Positions 26,740 to 36,800 of a DNA stretch of 64,000 bases are shown piece after piece; position 1 is the stretch's first letter; the number at the start of each line of letters is the position of its first letter. The DNA comes from Telluria mixta (GTDB taxonomy: Bacteria; Pseudomonadota; Gammaproteobacteria; Burkholderiales; Burkholderiaceae_D). The position numbers were made by a program, and so were the translations under genes. The notes below the pieces were generated by a model that saw only the letters and a list, made by a program, of their open reading frames with translations, was not told where the DNA came from and searched no databases. Location: assembly GCF_029223865.1 (NCBI RefSeq), contig NZ_CP119520.1:7006001-7070000 (forward strand). The letters are read 5' to 3'.

Positions 26740-27251
26740 GCTTCCTCCTTGCCGCCCTTGCCGCCTTTGCGGAGACTGCCGAGTTTTTCCGTATTCGACA
26801 GCACGTCGCTGAGCAGGTCTTCCAGCTTGTCGTTGCCGGCCAGCTTGTTGCGCAGGTCGGCCAGCTTGCCGCGCGCTTCCAGCAGGCCCTTCAACGGCGC
26901 CACCTGCTGCACGACGGCTTCCGGACGAAAGTCGTCCATCTGCTTGAACTGCAGCTGCACGGCGAATTCGCCGCCTTCCGGCGACAGATGGTTCTCCACG
27001 CGGAAGCTCGTCGCGGGGGCCACGCCGCCCAGCACTTCGTCGAAATTGTCGGCGTCGACGTTGACGAAGTTGCGGTCCTTGAGGCGCTTCTTCGCCGCCT
27101 CCGGATCCGCACCGAAGTCGCCCAGCACGCCGACCACGAACGGCAGTTCCTTGTTTTCGATCGTGTCGCCGATCTCGACGTCGTACGTCATCTGCACGCG
27201 CGGCGCGCGCACCTTCTGCAGGCGTTTCTGCACGCTTTCATTCTTTGCCAT
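26736..27251 (-). CDS. tssB: Type VI secretion sheath small subunit TssB
   Basis: Small sheath subunit (VipA-like) pairing with TssC. The ATG at 27251 gives 171 residues, the usual length, starting MAKNESVQKRLQKVRAPRVQ. The conserved block ELPFVVGVLGDFG, then RNFVNVDADNFDEVL, and a C-terminal helix with lysine/glycine-rich end (GGKGGKEEA) are visible. Longer upstream frames are not coding. It is preceded 26 bp upstream by the lipoprotein gene and overlaps tssC by 4 bp. Confidence 0.96.
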   Translation of the reverse strand: MAKNESVQKRLQKVRAPRVQMTYDVEIGDTIENKELPFVVGVLGDFGADPEAAKKRLKDRNFVNVDADNFDEVLGGVAPATSFRVENHLSPEGGEFAVQLQFKQMDDFRPEAVVQQVAPLKGLLEARGKLADLRNKLAGNDKLEDLLSDVLSNTEKLGSLRKGGKGGKEEA

Positions 27252-27277
27252 GTCGACTCCAGTGGGCTGTGGGCGGA

Positions 27278-27871
27278 TTATTTGAGCGCGCCGAACGGAT
27301 CGCTCGATGCGGTGGAACGGGCGGCGGATGCGGCGCCGAGGGCCTTCTTGACCGTCTCCTTCACGCGCGGCGCGGCGGGACGGTTGTTCGGCACCAGCAC
27401 GTCTTCGTTGAGGCTCGTGCGCAGCAGCTTGGCCAGGTCCTGCGCCTCCGTGCGCACGTTGCCCGTCAAATTGTTTTTCTGGCTCAGGTCGGACAACGCC
27501 TTGCTCGTCACGCGCAGGCCGCTGACGGCGACGATGCTGTTGGCCAGCGTATCGTCCGGGTCGCGCTCGAGCGCTTCCAGCGCATCGACGATCGCTTCGC
27601 CGTAATTCGTGCTGTCGAAGTGCATCTGGGCCATGCGCACCCACGGCGTCTTGTCGGTCGGGAAGGCAGTGCCGGCGTTCTTCAGGATCGCGTAGGCCTT
27701 GTCGTTCTGGCCCGCGAGCACGGCGGCATCCACTTCGGCCATCGCACTCGCCATGGTCGGCGCCGCCTTGGGGGCATGGCTTGCCGCCGGCGCGGTACTG
27801 GCGCAGGCCGACAACAACATGACACATGTGATGGGCACCGCCGCAAGCGGCATCAGGCGTTCGAAGGTCAT
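27278..27871 (-). CDS. T6SS-associated lipoprotein with tetratricopeptide-like helices
   Basis: A 197-residue lipoprotein with lipobox LLSAC (lipidation at C23). The mature part is helical and contains VLAGQNDKAYAILKNAGTAFPTD, a TPR-like repeat, followed by a second helix pair (NYGEAIVDALEALERDPDD). Lipoproteins with TPR repeats are encoded at the head of tssB operons in several Burkholderiales T6SS clusters; their role is not settled. It begins the leftward operon, 26 bp before tssB. The 198-bp gap to tssJ should hold divergent promoters, but no clear boxes were seen. Confidence 0.8.
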   Translation of the reverse strand: MTFERLMPLAAVPITCVMLLSACASTAPAASHAPKAAPTMASAMAEVDAAVLAGQNDKAYAILKNAGTAFPTDKTPWVRMAQMHFDSTNYGEAIVDALEALERDPDDTLANSIVAVSGLRVTSKALSDLSQKNNLTGNVRTEAQDLAKLLRTSLNEDVLVPNNRPAAPRVKETVKKALGAASAARSTASSDPFGALK

Positions 27872-28069
27872 CTGGCTCTCCCGGGTTGAAATCAGACGCC
27901 ATTATTGGTGAACGATTTCTGGGAAGAATTGCGTGCCATCAACGCAGCTTTGCCGCCCCATTGCGCCTTGTCGAAGAGGCTGTTGCGCCGGTGTTGCGCC
28001 TGCTCAGGGTGCATGGCGGGCGATCCCGTTAAATCTCTCTGTTCTCTTTACCTGATGCAAGGAGCACCC

Positions 28070-28594
28070 ATGAAACGAACGTGGATCGCGTTGTGCGTGG
28101 CCTGCCTGCTCGGCGGTTGTGCCGGCGGCACCATCGGGCTGCGCAAGCCGGCGCCGGTACCTGAATCCCAGCAGCCGCCGCGCAACGTCGTGGTGCACCT
28201 GCATGCTGCGCCGCGGCTGAACGTCGACGCGCGCGGCCAGTCGCTGGCGCTGCTGGTCAAGATCTACAAGCTGCGCCAGCGCGGCACGTTCGACCAGGCA
28301 CCCTATGCCGCTTTCCTGTCGCCCCAGACGGAGCGCGACGCCCTCGGCGCCGACCTCGTCGAGGTCAGGGAAGTCACGCTGGTGCCCGGCCAGCGCCTCG
28401 ACGTCAGCGACCGGCTCGCGCGCGACACGCCCTGGCTCGGCATCGTCGCCCTGTTCCATGCGCCGGCGGGCAATGCCTGGCGCACCGCCATCCCGGCCGC
28501 GGATGCCGAAGGCGCCGGCGTGACCATCGGCCTGCATGCGTGCGCGCTGTCGGCCGGCGGCGCCAAGCCTTTGTCTCTTGTCCACTGTCAATAA
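28070..28594 (+). CDS. tssJ: Type VI secretion lipoprotein TssJ
   Basis: Outer-membrane lipoprotein of the T6SS membrane complex that binds the periplasmic end of TssM. The 174 residues have lipobox LLGGC (C17), then the TssJ transthyretin-like fold: VVVHLHAAPRLNVDARGQS, LALLVKIYKLR, and LVEVREVTLVPGQRLDV. The ATG at 28070 is preceded by AAGGAG, supporting it over an ATG five codons earlier. It starts the rightward tssJ-tssK-tssL block, divergent from the tssB operon. Confidence 0.93.
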   Translation: MKRTWIALCVACLLGGCAGGTIGLRKPAPVPESQQPPRNVVVHLHAAPRLNVDARGQSLALLVKIYKLRQRGTFDQAPYAAFLSPQTERDALGADLVEVREVTLVPGQRLDVSDRLARDTPWLGIVALFHAPAGNAWRTAIPAADAEGAGVTIGLHACALSAGGAKPLSLVHCQ

Positions 28595-28640
28595 GCGCCT
28601 CAACGTTTCCAGCAAGCTAGAGATTTGCGAAGGGAGGCAC

Positions 28641-29987
28641 ATGAACATTCCGGCTAAGGTTTTATGGGGCGAAGGGCTGTTCCTGCGTCCCCAGCACTTC
28701 CAGCAACAGGACCGCTACCACGAAGCGCGCCTGAACGAGACGGCCAGCGCCCTGCATCCCTATTGCTGGGGCGTGCGCCGGCTGGCCATCGATACCGATG
28801 CGCTCAAGGCCGACATGCTGCGCGTGACCGACCTGGCGCTGATCTTCCCGGACGGCGACCTCGTGCGCGCGCCGGACCAGGATCCGCTGCCGGCGCAGGT
28901 GCGCCTGGACGAGCTGCCGCCCGACGTCCAGACGATCACCTTCCACGCCGCCCTGCCCGTGCTGAAACCGCACGGCGACAATTGCGCCGAGCGGGGTGCG
29001 ACGCGGCCCGACGCCCGCTTCGGCCAGCGCGAGCACGACACCCAGGACCTGTTCAGCCAAGCCGCCCCGGCCCCGGTGGCCTACCTGACCCGCACGGTGC
29101 GCCTCGTGTCCGAACTCGACGCGCTCGACGCCTACGACAGCTTTCCGCTCGTGCGCCTGCAGCGCGTGCCGACGGGCGGCTTCGAGATCGACCCGGCGTT
29201 CACGCCGCCCAGCCTGTCGATCGCGGGCGCCCAGGGCCTGCACGCGCGCCTCGTGCGCCTGATGGAAAAACTGCTGGCCAAGGTGAATGCGCTGTACGGC
29301 CATTACCGCGAACCGGGCCGGCATGTCGTCGAGCTGCGCGGGGGCGACGTCGCGTCGTTCTGGCTGCTGCACACGGTCAGCACGGGCTATGCGGCGCTGA
29401 CCCATTACCTGTCCCACCGGGAACTGCATCCGGAACGCCTGTTCCAGGAACTCCTGTCGCTGGCGGGCGGCCTGATGACGTTTTCGCGCACGGCCCGGCT
29501 GGAAGACCTGCCGGCCTATGCGCACCAGGATCCCGGACCTGCGTTCGCCCGCCTGGACGGCATCCTGCGCGAGCTGCTCGACACCGTGATCTCGTCGCGC
29601 TATTTCGCGATCGCGCTGTCGAACGACCGCCCTTCGTATCATCTGGGCGCACTCGACTCCGGCAAGATCAATGTCCAGACGACCCTGTACCTGGGCGTGG
29701 CCGCCGACCTGCCGGCGCTGCAACTCGTCGACATCGTCCCGCTGCGCTTCAAGATCGGCGCCCCGGAAGACGTCGACAAGCTGGTGCTGACCGCCATGCC
29801 CGGCGTGAAGCTGACCCACGCGGCCCAGGTACCCAGCGCGCTGCCCGTGCGCCCGGACATGGTGTATTTCGTGCTCGACAACCGGGGCGTGCTGTACGAC
29901 AGCATGCTCAAGGCGCAGGCCATCTCGATCTATGTCCCGAACGGTATCCGTGACCTCAAACTCGAACTGATTGCGATCGCAGCATGA
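28641..29987 (+). CDS. tssK: Type VI secretion baseplate protein TssK
   Basis: Connects the T6SS baseplate to the membrane complex; homologous to phage receptor-binding proteins. The 448 residues start with the family signature KVLWGEGLFLRPQHFQQQDR. Other landmarks are the LRLVSELDALDAYDSFPL-like segment, SRYFAIALSNDRPSYHL and the terminal YVPNGIRDLKLELIAI. AAGGGAGG lies at 28630-28637, four bases before the ATG. Its stop overlaps the tssL start (ATGA). Confidence 0.96.
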   Translation: MNIPAKVLWGEGLFLRPQHFQQQDRYHEARLNETASALHPYCWGVRRLAIDTDALKADMLRVTDLALIFPDGDLVRAPDQDPLPAQVRLDELPPDVQTITFHAALPVLKPHGDNCAERGATRPDARFGQREHDTQDLFSQAAPAPVAYLTRTVRLVSELDALDAYDSFPLVRLQRVPTGGFEIDPAFTPPSLSIAGAQGLHARLVRLMEKLLAKVNALYGHYREPGRHVVELRGGDVASFWLLHTVSTGYAALTHYLSHRELHPERLFQELLSLAGGLMTFSRTARLEDLPAYAHQDPGPAFARLDGILRELLDTVISSRYFAIALSNDRPSYHLGALDSGKINVQTTLYLGVAADLPALQLVDIVPLRFKIGAPEDVDKLVLTAMPGVKLTHAAQVPSALPVRPDMVYFVLDNRGVLYDSMLKAQAISIYVPNGIRDLKLELIAIAA

Positions 29988-30745
29988 ACCATCCCGTCGA
30001 ACGGCGCGCCGCGCCCTCCCAACGCGGCGCCGCCGGCACCGCCCCCGCCTCCCTTGTCGATCTGATGTACGAGGGTTTCTATGCCCTGTTCCTCCTCAAG
30101 AGCGGTTGCGGTCCGCAGGACCAGGCCGCCTTCGCCGACCGCATGACCGGCTTCCTCGGCGAAGTCGACCGCAGCGCCAAGTCGCTCGGCATTCCCGCCG
30201 ACGACGTGACGGCCGCCAAATATGCATTCTGCGCGGCCGTCGACGAGATCATCCTCGGTTCCGACTACGCCATCCGCGAAGCGTGGGAGACCCGCCCGCT
30301 GCAGTTGCGCCTGTTCGGCGACCAACTGGCCGGCGAACATTTTTTCCAGCGCCTGGAAGACTTGCGGGCGAAAGGCAGCGCGCACCTGCAGGCGCTCGAG
30401 GTCTACCACCTGTGCCTGCTGCTCGGCTTCCAGGGCCGCTTCGCGCTGGACGGCCGGGACAAGCTGAACTACCTGACAGCGCGCCTGGGCGACGAAATCG
30501 CCCGCATGCGCGGCAAGAGCCGCACCTTCGCCCCGCATGCGGAGCGGCCCGACCAGGTCGCCCACAAGCTTGGGAGCGATACGTCGCTGTGGGTCCTGTG
30601 CGGCGTATTCGCGCTGGCCGGCCTGGGCGCCTATCTCGGTTACCGCGGCGCGCTGGGGCGCGAGACGGATCGCGCGCTCGCCAGTTACAACGACCTCGTC
30701 AAGCTGCCGCCGCGGTCGGCCAATGTGACGATCACGCTGCCGTGA
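29984..30745 (+). CDS. tssL: Type VI secretion inner-membrane protein TssL (DotU family)
   Basis: Tail-anchored inner-membrane partner of TssM. The 253-residue protein has the DotU cytoplasmic domain (SLVDLMYEGFYALFLLKSG, then KYAFCAAVDEIILGSDYA and LLLGFQGRFAL) and a single C-terminal transmembrane segment (about residues 205-222, WVLCGVFALAGLGAYLGY). There is no C-terminal OmpA domain; a separate OmpA-like gene in the locus may supply peptidoglycan binding. The last 61 bp overlap the 3' end of the convergent glycosyltransferase gene. Confidence 0.94.
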   Translation: MNHPVERRAAPSQRGAAGTAPASLVDLMYEGFYALFLLKSGCGPQDQAAFADRMTGFLGEVDRSAKSLGIPADDVTAAKYAFCAAVDEIILGSDYAIREAWETRPLQLRLFGDQLAGEHFFQRLEDLRAKGSAHLQALEVYHLCLLLGFQGRFALDGRDKLNYLTARLGDEIARMRGKSRTFAPHAERPDQVAHKLGSDTSLWVLCGVFALAGLGAYLGYRGALGRETDRALASYNDLVKLPPRSANVTITLP

Positions 30746-32025
30746 TGCGCGAAGGCCTGCATGACGAGCGCGACCGCCGCATCGACGCCATGCTCGTTTT
30801 GCATCGCGCCGGCGACGTCCGCGGCCCGCGCCGCCATCCCAGGTGACGCCAGCACGTGACGGAGCCGTCGTGCCAGCGCGGGCGCCGTTACATCGCGACG
30901 CCTGGCCGGCCTGCCTGCGATCCCCAGGCGGCGTAATTCCCTGCCCCAATGCTCCTGCTCGCTGATGTTGGCCACGACGACCGACGGCTTCCCCGCCCGC
31001 ATGACCGACTGCGTCGTCCCCGCCCCGCCGTGATGCACGACCGCGCGGCAATGTGGGAAGATGGCATGGTGCGGCGCCGCCGCGACGTACAGGATGGCGT
31101 CATCCGATTGGAATCCGCACGTTGCGGCCGCGGGCGCCTGGATGATGGCACGGCATCCAGCCAGACGCGCCGCGTCAGTCAGCAGATGCAGGGCCTTCGC
31201 CTGTCCCGCAGGGTCGCGTGGCATCCAGCTGCCGAACGTCATGTAGACGGGCGCGTCGCCGGCGGCGAGGAAACGGGCGAAGCCCGGCGGGACCTGCCCT
31301 TCCATGGCCAGGTTCGGCGTATCGAGGAATCCGCACACGCGGACGGACGCCGGCCAATCCGGCTGCGCGCGGCAGATCGTGGGACTCACGGCGGCCAGCG
31401 TGAGATGTGGCGAGATCCAGCCCTGCGTGACGACGTCCCGCAGCGGCGGCAAGCCGAGCTGGCTGCGCAACCGGTCGGGATAGTGCTTCAACGTGCGATT
31501 GAGCAGCGTCCGCGTCAGCCACCACAGCATGCGATGGATGCGCTTGCCGGCGCCGGGCATGGTCAGCGGGTGATCGAAGTCGCTGGGGATCGCCGCGTGC
31601 GACAACAGGACGCTGACATACGGCCTTCCCGCCGCCTCCGCCGCGGTCTGCAACGGGTGCATGAAGTAATGGCCGATCAGCACGTCGGACTCGGCGCACA
31701 AGCGGCGCGCGGCGTCGAACATGGCATCTTCGACCGGGTCCAGGCACAGCCGCAGGACGGTCGCCATCTGCGTCATGGGATTGCGGATGGCGTAGGCCGT
31801 CCGGCCGACGGTTTCCTGCTGTTCCGGTGTGAGCACGGGCGACGCGACGACGCTGATCTTCACGCCGCTCGCCGACACCATGCCTTCGTAGGCATCACTG
31901 TCGACGCAGGTGATCACGAGGTGAACGTCGTTGCCCGCCGCCTGCAGGCCCTCCGCGAGCGCCAGGAAGGGCCGGATATCGCCGTGGCTGCCCCACGTTT
32001 GTATACCAATTTTCATACGCGCCAT
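30685..32025 (-). CDS. UGT-type glycosyltransferase (GT1-like)
   Basis: A 446-residue glycosyltransferase of the GT-B, macrolide/sterol UGT group. The N-terminal MKIGIQTWGSHGDIRPFLAL has the GDxxP acceptor-side signature. The C-terminal nucleotide-sugar site is FPHCRAVVHHGGAGTTQSV followed by ISEQEHWG. It probably moves a sugar onto a small hydrophobic acceptor or lipid; donor and acceptor are unknown. Start ATG at 32025 or 32016; neither has a good ribosome-binding site. It lies 46 bp after the OmpA-like gene in the tssM operon direction and its 3' end overlaps tssL by 61 bp. Such a gene is not a standard T6SS component. Confidence 0.85.
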   Translation of the reverse strand: MARMKIGIQTWGSHGDIRPFLALAEGLQAAGNDVHLVITCVDSDAYEGMVSASGVKISVVASPVLTPEQQETVGRTAYAIRNPMTQMATVLRLCLDPVEDAMFDAARRLCAESDVLIGHYFMHPLQTAAEAAGRPYVSVLLSHAAIPSDFDHPLTMPGAGKRIHRMLWWLTRTLLNRTLKHYPDRLRSQLGLPPLRDVVTQGWISPHLTLAAVSPTICRAQPDWPASVRVCGFLDTPNLAMEGQVPPGFARFLAAGDAPVYMTFGSWMPRDPAGQAKALHLLTDAARLAGCRAIIQAPAAATCGFQSDDAILYVAAAPHHAIFPHCRAVVHHGGAGTTQSVMRAGKPSVVVANISEQEHWGRELRRLGIAGRPARRRDVTAPALARRLRHVLASPGMAARAADVAGAMQNEHGVDAAVALVMQAFAHHGSVIVTLADRGGSLTRSL

Positions 32026-32071
32026 TGCAAGGATGTCAACCTTGCAAATATACAACAAAAAGGCGTGGGGA

Positions 32072-32869
32072 TTATTGGACGACCTTGAATTCGATGCGAC
32101 GGTTGCGGGCCCTTCCTTCGGGCGTACGGTTGTCCGCCACGGGACGATCCGGGCCTTCGCCGGACACGGCGACCATGTCGGGCTTGACGCCGCGCCCGAC
32201 GACGTACGCTTTCACGGCTTCCGCACGTGCCTGGCTGAGCGACAGATTGCCGGCGCGCGAGCCGGCATTGTCCGTATGGCCGATGACTTCCACCCGCTTG
32301 TCCTTCAGGCGCAGCAGCGCCACGCTCATCTGGTCGAGAATGGCCTTGCCGGAATCCGTCAGCGTGGCCTGGCCGGATTCGAATTCGATGATGCGGTTGG
32401 CCAGCGCCGCATCCAGCATCCCCTGCTCCGAGGCCGCCACGCGCAGGCCGTTGTTGACCGTGTAGCCGGGATCGAGCGCCAGCGCGATGTCGCTCGCGAT
32501 CTGCGTGCGCTGGACTTCGCTGGCAACGTCGCCGCGCAGGCTGACGCTGGTGCCGTCGACCTGCAACTGGCCGCGGCTGATCAGCTTCAGGTTCGGGCCG
32601 ATCAGCTTGCCGACATGGTCGTTCCAGTTCGCCGGCATCGAGACCCGGCCGACCGCAAGCTGGTCCACGATCCGGTCCGCGCCGTACACCGTGCGCAGGC
32701 GGGCCAGCAGCGCGGCCTTGCTGGCGTCGTCGGCGACCGTGCCGGACACGACGATGGGTGCAGCAGGCGCGGGCGCGGGCGCGGGCGTGGGCTGGGGTTG
32801 CACCTGCGCCAGCGAGGCGATGGGGGTGCACGCGAGGGCGGCATAAAGAATAAATGTCTTCGGCATCAC
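32072..32869 (-). CDS. OmpA-family protein, T6SS-associated (TagL-like role)
   Basis: Exported 265-residue protein. A signal peptide (to about residue 21, SLA) and a Pro/Ala-rich linker (QPQPTPAPAPAPAAP) precede one or two BON-like segments (about residues 40-150). The C-terminal OmpA domain has FESGQATLTDSGKAIL, EVIGHTDNAGS and NRRIEFKV. OmpA domains bind peptidoglycan; in T6SS loci such proteins anchor the membrane complex to the wall. TssL here lacks this domain, so the protein may take its place. Its start overlaps the tagF stop (ATGA). Confidence 0.88.
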   Translation of the reverse strand: MMPKTFILYAALACTPIASLAQVQPQPTPAPAPAPAAPIVVSGTVADDASKAALLARLRTVYGADRIVDQLAVGRVSMPANWNDHVGKLIGPNLKLISRGQLQVDGTSVSLRGDVASEVQRTQIASDIALALDPGYTVNNGLRVAASEQGMLDAALANRIIEFESGQATLTDSGKAILDQMSVALLRLKDKRVEVIGHTDNAGSRAGNLSLSQARAEAVKAYVVGRGVKPDMVAVSGEGPDRPVADNRTPEGRARNRRIEFKVVQ

Positions 32870-33813
32870 GGCGCGGCTCCGATAAAGGTTTTCAGGAACA
32901 GTTCGTGCGCGAGCCGCAGGGGCAGCGCCGGCTGTTCGAGGTAGCTGGCCAGCGCACGCACGTCGACGTCCAGGCCGAGCTGCTCGTCGATCCAGGCATT
33001 GTCCGCGAGGTGCACCTGCTGGTCGGCGGCCACGATCGGATCGATCAGGGCATGGAGCGTACCGGCGGCCTCCCCGCCGAAACCGACGACGAGTGCCGGA
33101 TGCTCGCGGACGCGAGTGAGGAACAGCACGAGGTCGAAGCCGCTGCGCCGGATGAATGGCAGCACCAGTTCCAGCCAGAAGGCGGCCGCCGCATAGCGGT
33201 GGGCACCCGTGCGCGGCAGCGGCAGCACGAGGCTCTTGTGCAGGCTGGCGGGACGGCTGTGCATCACGGGCTGCAGCAGCAGGCCGAGCCCGAGGATCAT
33301 CCGGTTGACCGCCAGTTCAAGTTGCGCCGTCAGTTCGCCGACGGTGGACAACGCCAGATAGCTGTCCAGCGCGGCATCGTGTTCGCCCAGCGTGACGGGA
33401 GCGTCCGCGATCGCCTGCAGGTAGGCACTCGGATCGCTGCTGCCCAGCACCTGGGGTGCCATGCCCTCGAGGTAATCCCACAACGGCGCGAAAGCGAGCG
33501 GGCAGCGCGCGACGAAGCCGGCGGGATCGGGCACGTCGACGGTGCGCATCATCAGGAACGGGAAGCGGCGCCCCGAGCGGTCGTGGCTCGCGACGAGGTG
33601 GCCGGCGACGGCATGGCGCCGGTCCGGCCCCACGAAGGCGAAGCTGGCCGGGGCCATCGCATCATAGTTCAGCTTCCAGCGTGCATCGGACGGCAGCCGC
33701 GTCATGACCTGCGCAATCCAGTCGTCCAGCATGCCGATGACGGGCTGGTCGTCGGCCAGCTTGACGAAGTCGCTGTGCGCCGGGATCTTGCCGAAATAGC
33801 CGATGCGGCTCAT
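32866..33813 (-). CDS. tagF: Type VI secretion-associated protein TagF
   Basis: TagF proteins repress T6SS firing post-translationally in pseudomonads and Agrobacterium, through Fha or the PppA/PpkA pathway. The 315-residue protein starts with the family signature IGYFGKIPAHSDFVKLA and RLPSDARWKLNYDAM, within the DUF2094 domain (about residues 1-145). The C-terminal half is extended. The ATG at 33813 is the family start; upstream open frame is tssM shadow. No fha, ppkA or pppA genes are in the window, so its partner is unclear. It lies 38 bp after tssM. Confidence 0.9.
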   Translation of the reverse strand: MSRIGYFGKIPAHSDFVKLADDQPVIGMLDDWIAQVMTRLPSDARWKLNYDAMAPASFAFVGPDRRHAVAGHLVASHDRSGRRFPFLMMRTVDVPDPAGFVARCPLAFAPLWDYLEGMAPQVLGSSDPSAYLQAIADAPVTLGEHDAALDSYLALSTVGELTAQLELAVNRMILGLGLLLQPVMHSRPASLHKSLVLPLPRTGAHRYAAAAFWLELVLPFIRRSGFDLVLFLTRVREHPALVVGFGGEAAGTLHALIDPIVAADQQVHLADNAWIDEQLGLDVDVRALASYLEQPALPLRLAHELFLKTFIGAAP

Positions 33814-33851
33814 TGCGCGCGCGCGCGGGGCGGCACGGTTCAGGGCGCGGT

Positions 33852-36800
33852 TCACTGCGCCGCTCCCGCCAGCGCGGGACCCGCGCCACTGGTGCCCACC
33901 GCGCCCGCGCGGCCGACGACGGCGTCCGGCAGGCGCAGGCCGCGGAAGCCCTGGCTGGCCTGGGCGTTGCCCCCGGACGTGTCCGTGCTGCTGACGCGCT
34001 TCAGGTTCACGGCCACCGAGACGTTGCCCGCATTCCAGCGCAATTCGTGCGTGCCCGCGTCCAGCCGTTTCTTCGTTGCCGCCTCGATCATCTTCTGCAG
34101 ACCGAACTCGCCCGGCTCGTTGAACAGCTCGACCGTGCGGCCATCGAACGTGACGGCGCTGATCTTCGCGCCGCTGCTGCCCTGCGGACCGGGATGCACC
34201 ATATTGACCCAGGCCGGTGGCGTGTTCCGGTAGCGCAGCTGCTGGCCGTCGATCTCGATCGTGTATTCGGTGACGCCGGGCGCGGTCAGCGGCAGCAGCT
34301 GGAACACGGTCTGCGGGCCGCCGCCGGCCGCCACGCCGTTGGCCGACAACGGTGCCACCCAGCCGGGGAAGCCGCTGACCACCTGCGGCGCCAGCGTGAT
34401 GCCGATGTCGGCCCAGGTACGGCTGCTGAGCACGTCGCCGCGGCGCACGACGAGCGGCCCCATCGTCGTACCCACGAATTTGGCGACGACGCCGTCCGGT
34501 CCGAACACCTGGCCGATCTCGGCCGGCGTGGCCTGGATCTGGGCGGAGGGTGCGAACGGGTACTTGGCGGCCAGCGTCTTCTGGAACGGTTCGACGACCT
34601 GTGCCTGCCACGTCCGGTTGATCTCCGATTCCGACGGCAGCACGATCATCGCGAACGTCTGCACGAGCGGACGCACGAGCAGCGGACGCAACATCTGCTT
34701 CTGCGTGTCCGTCATCCCCGTCAGCATCTGCTCGTCGACGTATTTCAGCGCATCGGCCAGCTCGGAACCACTACCCTCCAGCGTCTGCTGCATCAGCTGC
34801 CTGGCGCCGGGGCCGGGATCGCCCTGGTTCTTCAACTGGTTCAGGCGGCTGCGCAGCTTCGACAACGCATCGAGGTAGCCCGTCATCAGCGACGCATCTT
34901 TTTCCTTGACCCCGACCAGCCGCGCGACCCCTGCGAACTCGCGGCCGACCGGACCGGCTGCCTGCACGCCACCGACCGGCAGCGGCCCCATCGCATCGGC
35001 CACCTGGCGCGCCTCGCTCGGCGCCTGACGCAACACCACTTCACGGAACCAGCCGGCGAGACCGCGCTTGAGCTTGACGGTGTCGACCCGGGCCTGCGTG
35101 GGATCGTCCCAGGCCGTCTGTTCGTGGACGGTCTTGAGCACTTTCGCGAGCGGCGAGGTCAGCGGATCGCCGAGGCGGTTCATCGCCTGCACGCTGGCGT
35201 CGAAGCCGTTGAGGTCGGCGATCGTCACGCCCTGCACGAACTTGCTCCATTCGCGCGCGTAATCGGCCTTGTACATCTCGATGAGCGCCTTCTGGATCTG
35301 CTCCGGGCTGCCCTCCAGCGTGAGGTCGTCCTTGGCGACGCTTTTCAACACCCAGTCGCTGCTCTGCAATTCGCGGGTCGATGCCTCGCGGATGGCGCCC
35401 TGGACGAATTTTTCCCACGCATCGCGGGTGTACGCGCCGCTGACGGCGTAACTGCCGACGACCAGCGCCTGGTCCTGCTCGCCGACGATGCGCGCCACCG
35501 TCACGCCGGCGTAACGCGTCGACGCGCGCGTGCGGATGTCGGCATACACGCGCTCGCGCGCGGGGGTGCCGCGCACGACGCGGCGCAGATTCTCGCGGGC
35601 GGTGTCCAGCAGGCTGAGCTTGGGCGTGATCTGGGGCCACGCCTGGTCGTCGATATGGGCCAGCACGAACGTCAGCTGGCGCTCGGCGCTGCGGATCATC
35701 TGCTCGCGCGGCATGGCGCCCCGGTTCGCTTCGAGCCAGCCGCGCCAGAAGCGCGTCAGCTGGTCGTTCAGGTGGCCGGGCTCGGCATGGCTCCTGTCCG
35801 CCAACATCAGGTATGTCTTGAGCGCGTTGTAGGCGTCGCCGACGTTCGTGGCCGAGACGTCCTGGTACGGCTGCCCGGGTTTGGCGGCCGGCGTCGCGCG
35901 CACGTTCGGGTCGAGCTGCGACGCGTTCGCATTCATCTCCGTCAGCAGGTTTTCCAGCGCGCCCGCCACCGGCTGCACCATGACTTCGCGCACGCCGGCG
36001 AAATACTCGTCGCGCAGCTTGCGCTCCAGCGCTTCGCCCTGGTACAGGCCGAACGCCAGCGCCCACGGACGGTCCTGGCGATATTTATCGAGCTGCTCGA
36101 TACGGTCCTGCAGGATATCGAGCCCCTCCAGCCGCGCCTGCAGATCGGTCCGGCCGGCCTGCAGCTTCATGACCTTGTCCAGGTCGGCCTTGACGTTCGC
36201 GACCAACTGCCGGTTCCCCATGTACGACCAGCTCCAGCCGCCCAGTGCACAGCCGAGCAGCAGGGTCGCGGCGAAGAACGCGCCGATCTTCATGCGTGTG
36301 GCGGCCGGGCTCGTATAGCGCTTGACCAGGTCGCGGTCGGCGAAGATCACCTTGCGGAACAGCTGCAACAGGAAAAAGCCGGACTGCTCCGTGCCGGGCG
36401 CCGCGTCCTCGCCGGCCTTCTCGCCGAACGGACGCAGCTGCAGGTCGAACCTCCCCGCGACGCGCCGTGCCGACTGGTTCTCCACGCTGCCCTCCTGCAG
36501 GGCACTTGTGAAATAGAAGCCGCGAAACACGGGCTTGAATTGCCACGTGTTTTCCTCGAACAGGGTAGCCAGGAAGGCGCGCAGCTGGGGCTTGAGCGCG
36601 GCGAATTCGAGCGGGAACGTGAATACGCCGGGACGCAGGGCAGTGCTGCGGTTGCCCGCCATGCTGGCCAGGCTCATCTCCTTGAGGCCGTCGTGCAGTT
36701 CATCGAAATGCTGGTCGAAGAACGCCAGCACGTCCTGCGGCGTGCTGCGCCGGTTGTAGCGCAGGGTCGCGCCCCAGACGCGTTCGCGTTCCGTCCGTTC

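Noticed and set aside
26736..27902. 388-codon extension of tssB upstream of 27251
   Set aside because: The extra part overlaps the lipoprotein gene in another frame and is Arg/Gly-rich noise; the family start is at 27251.
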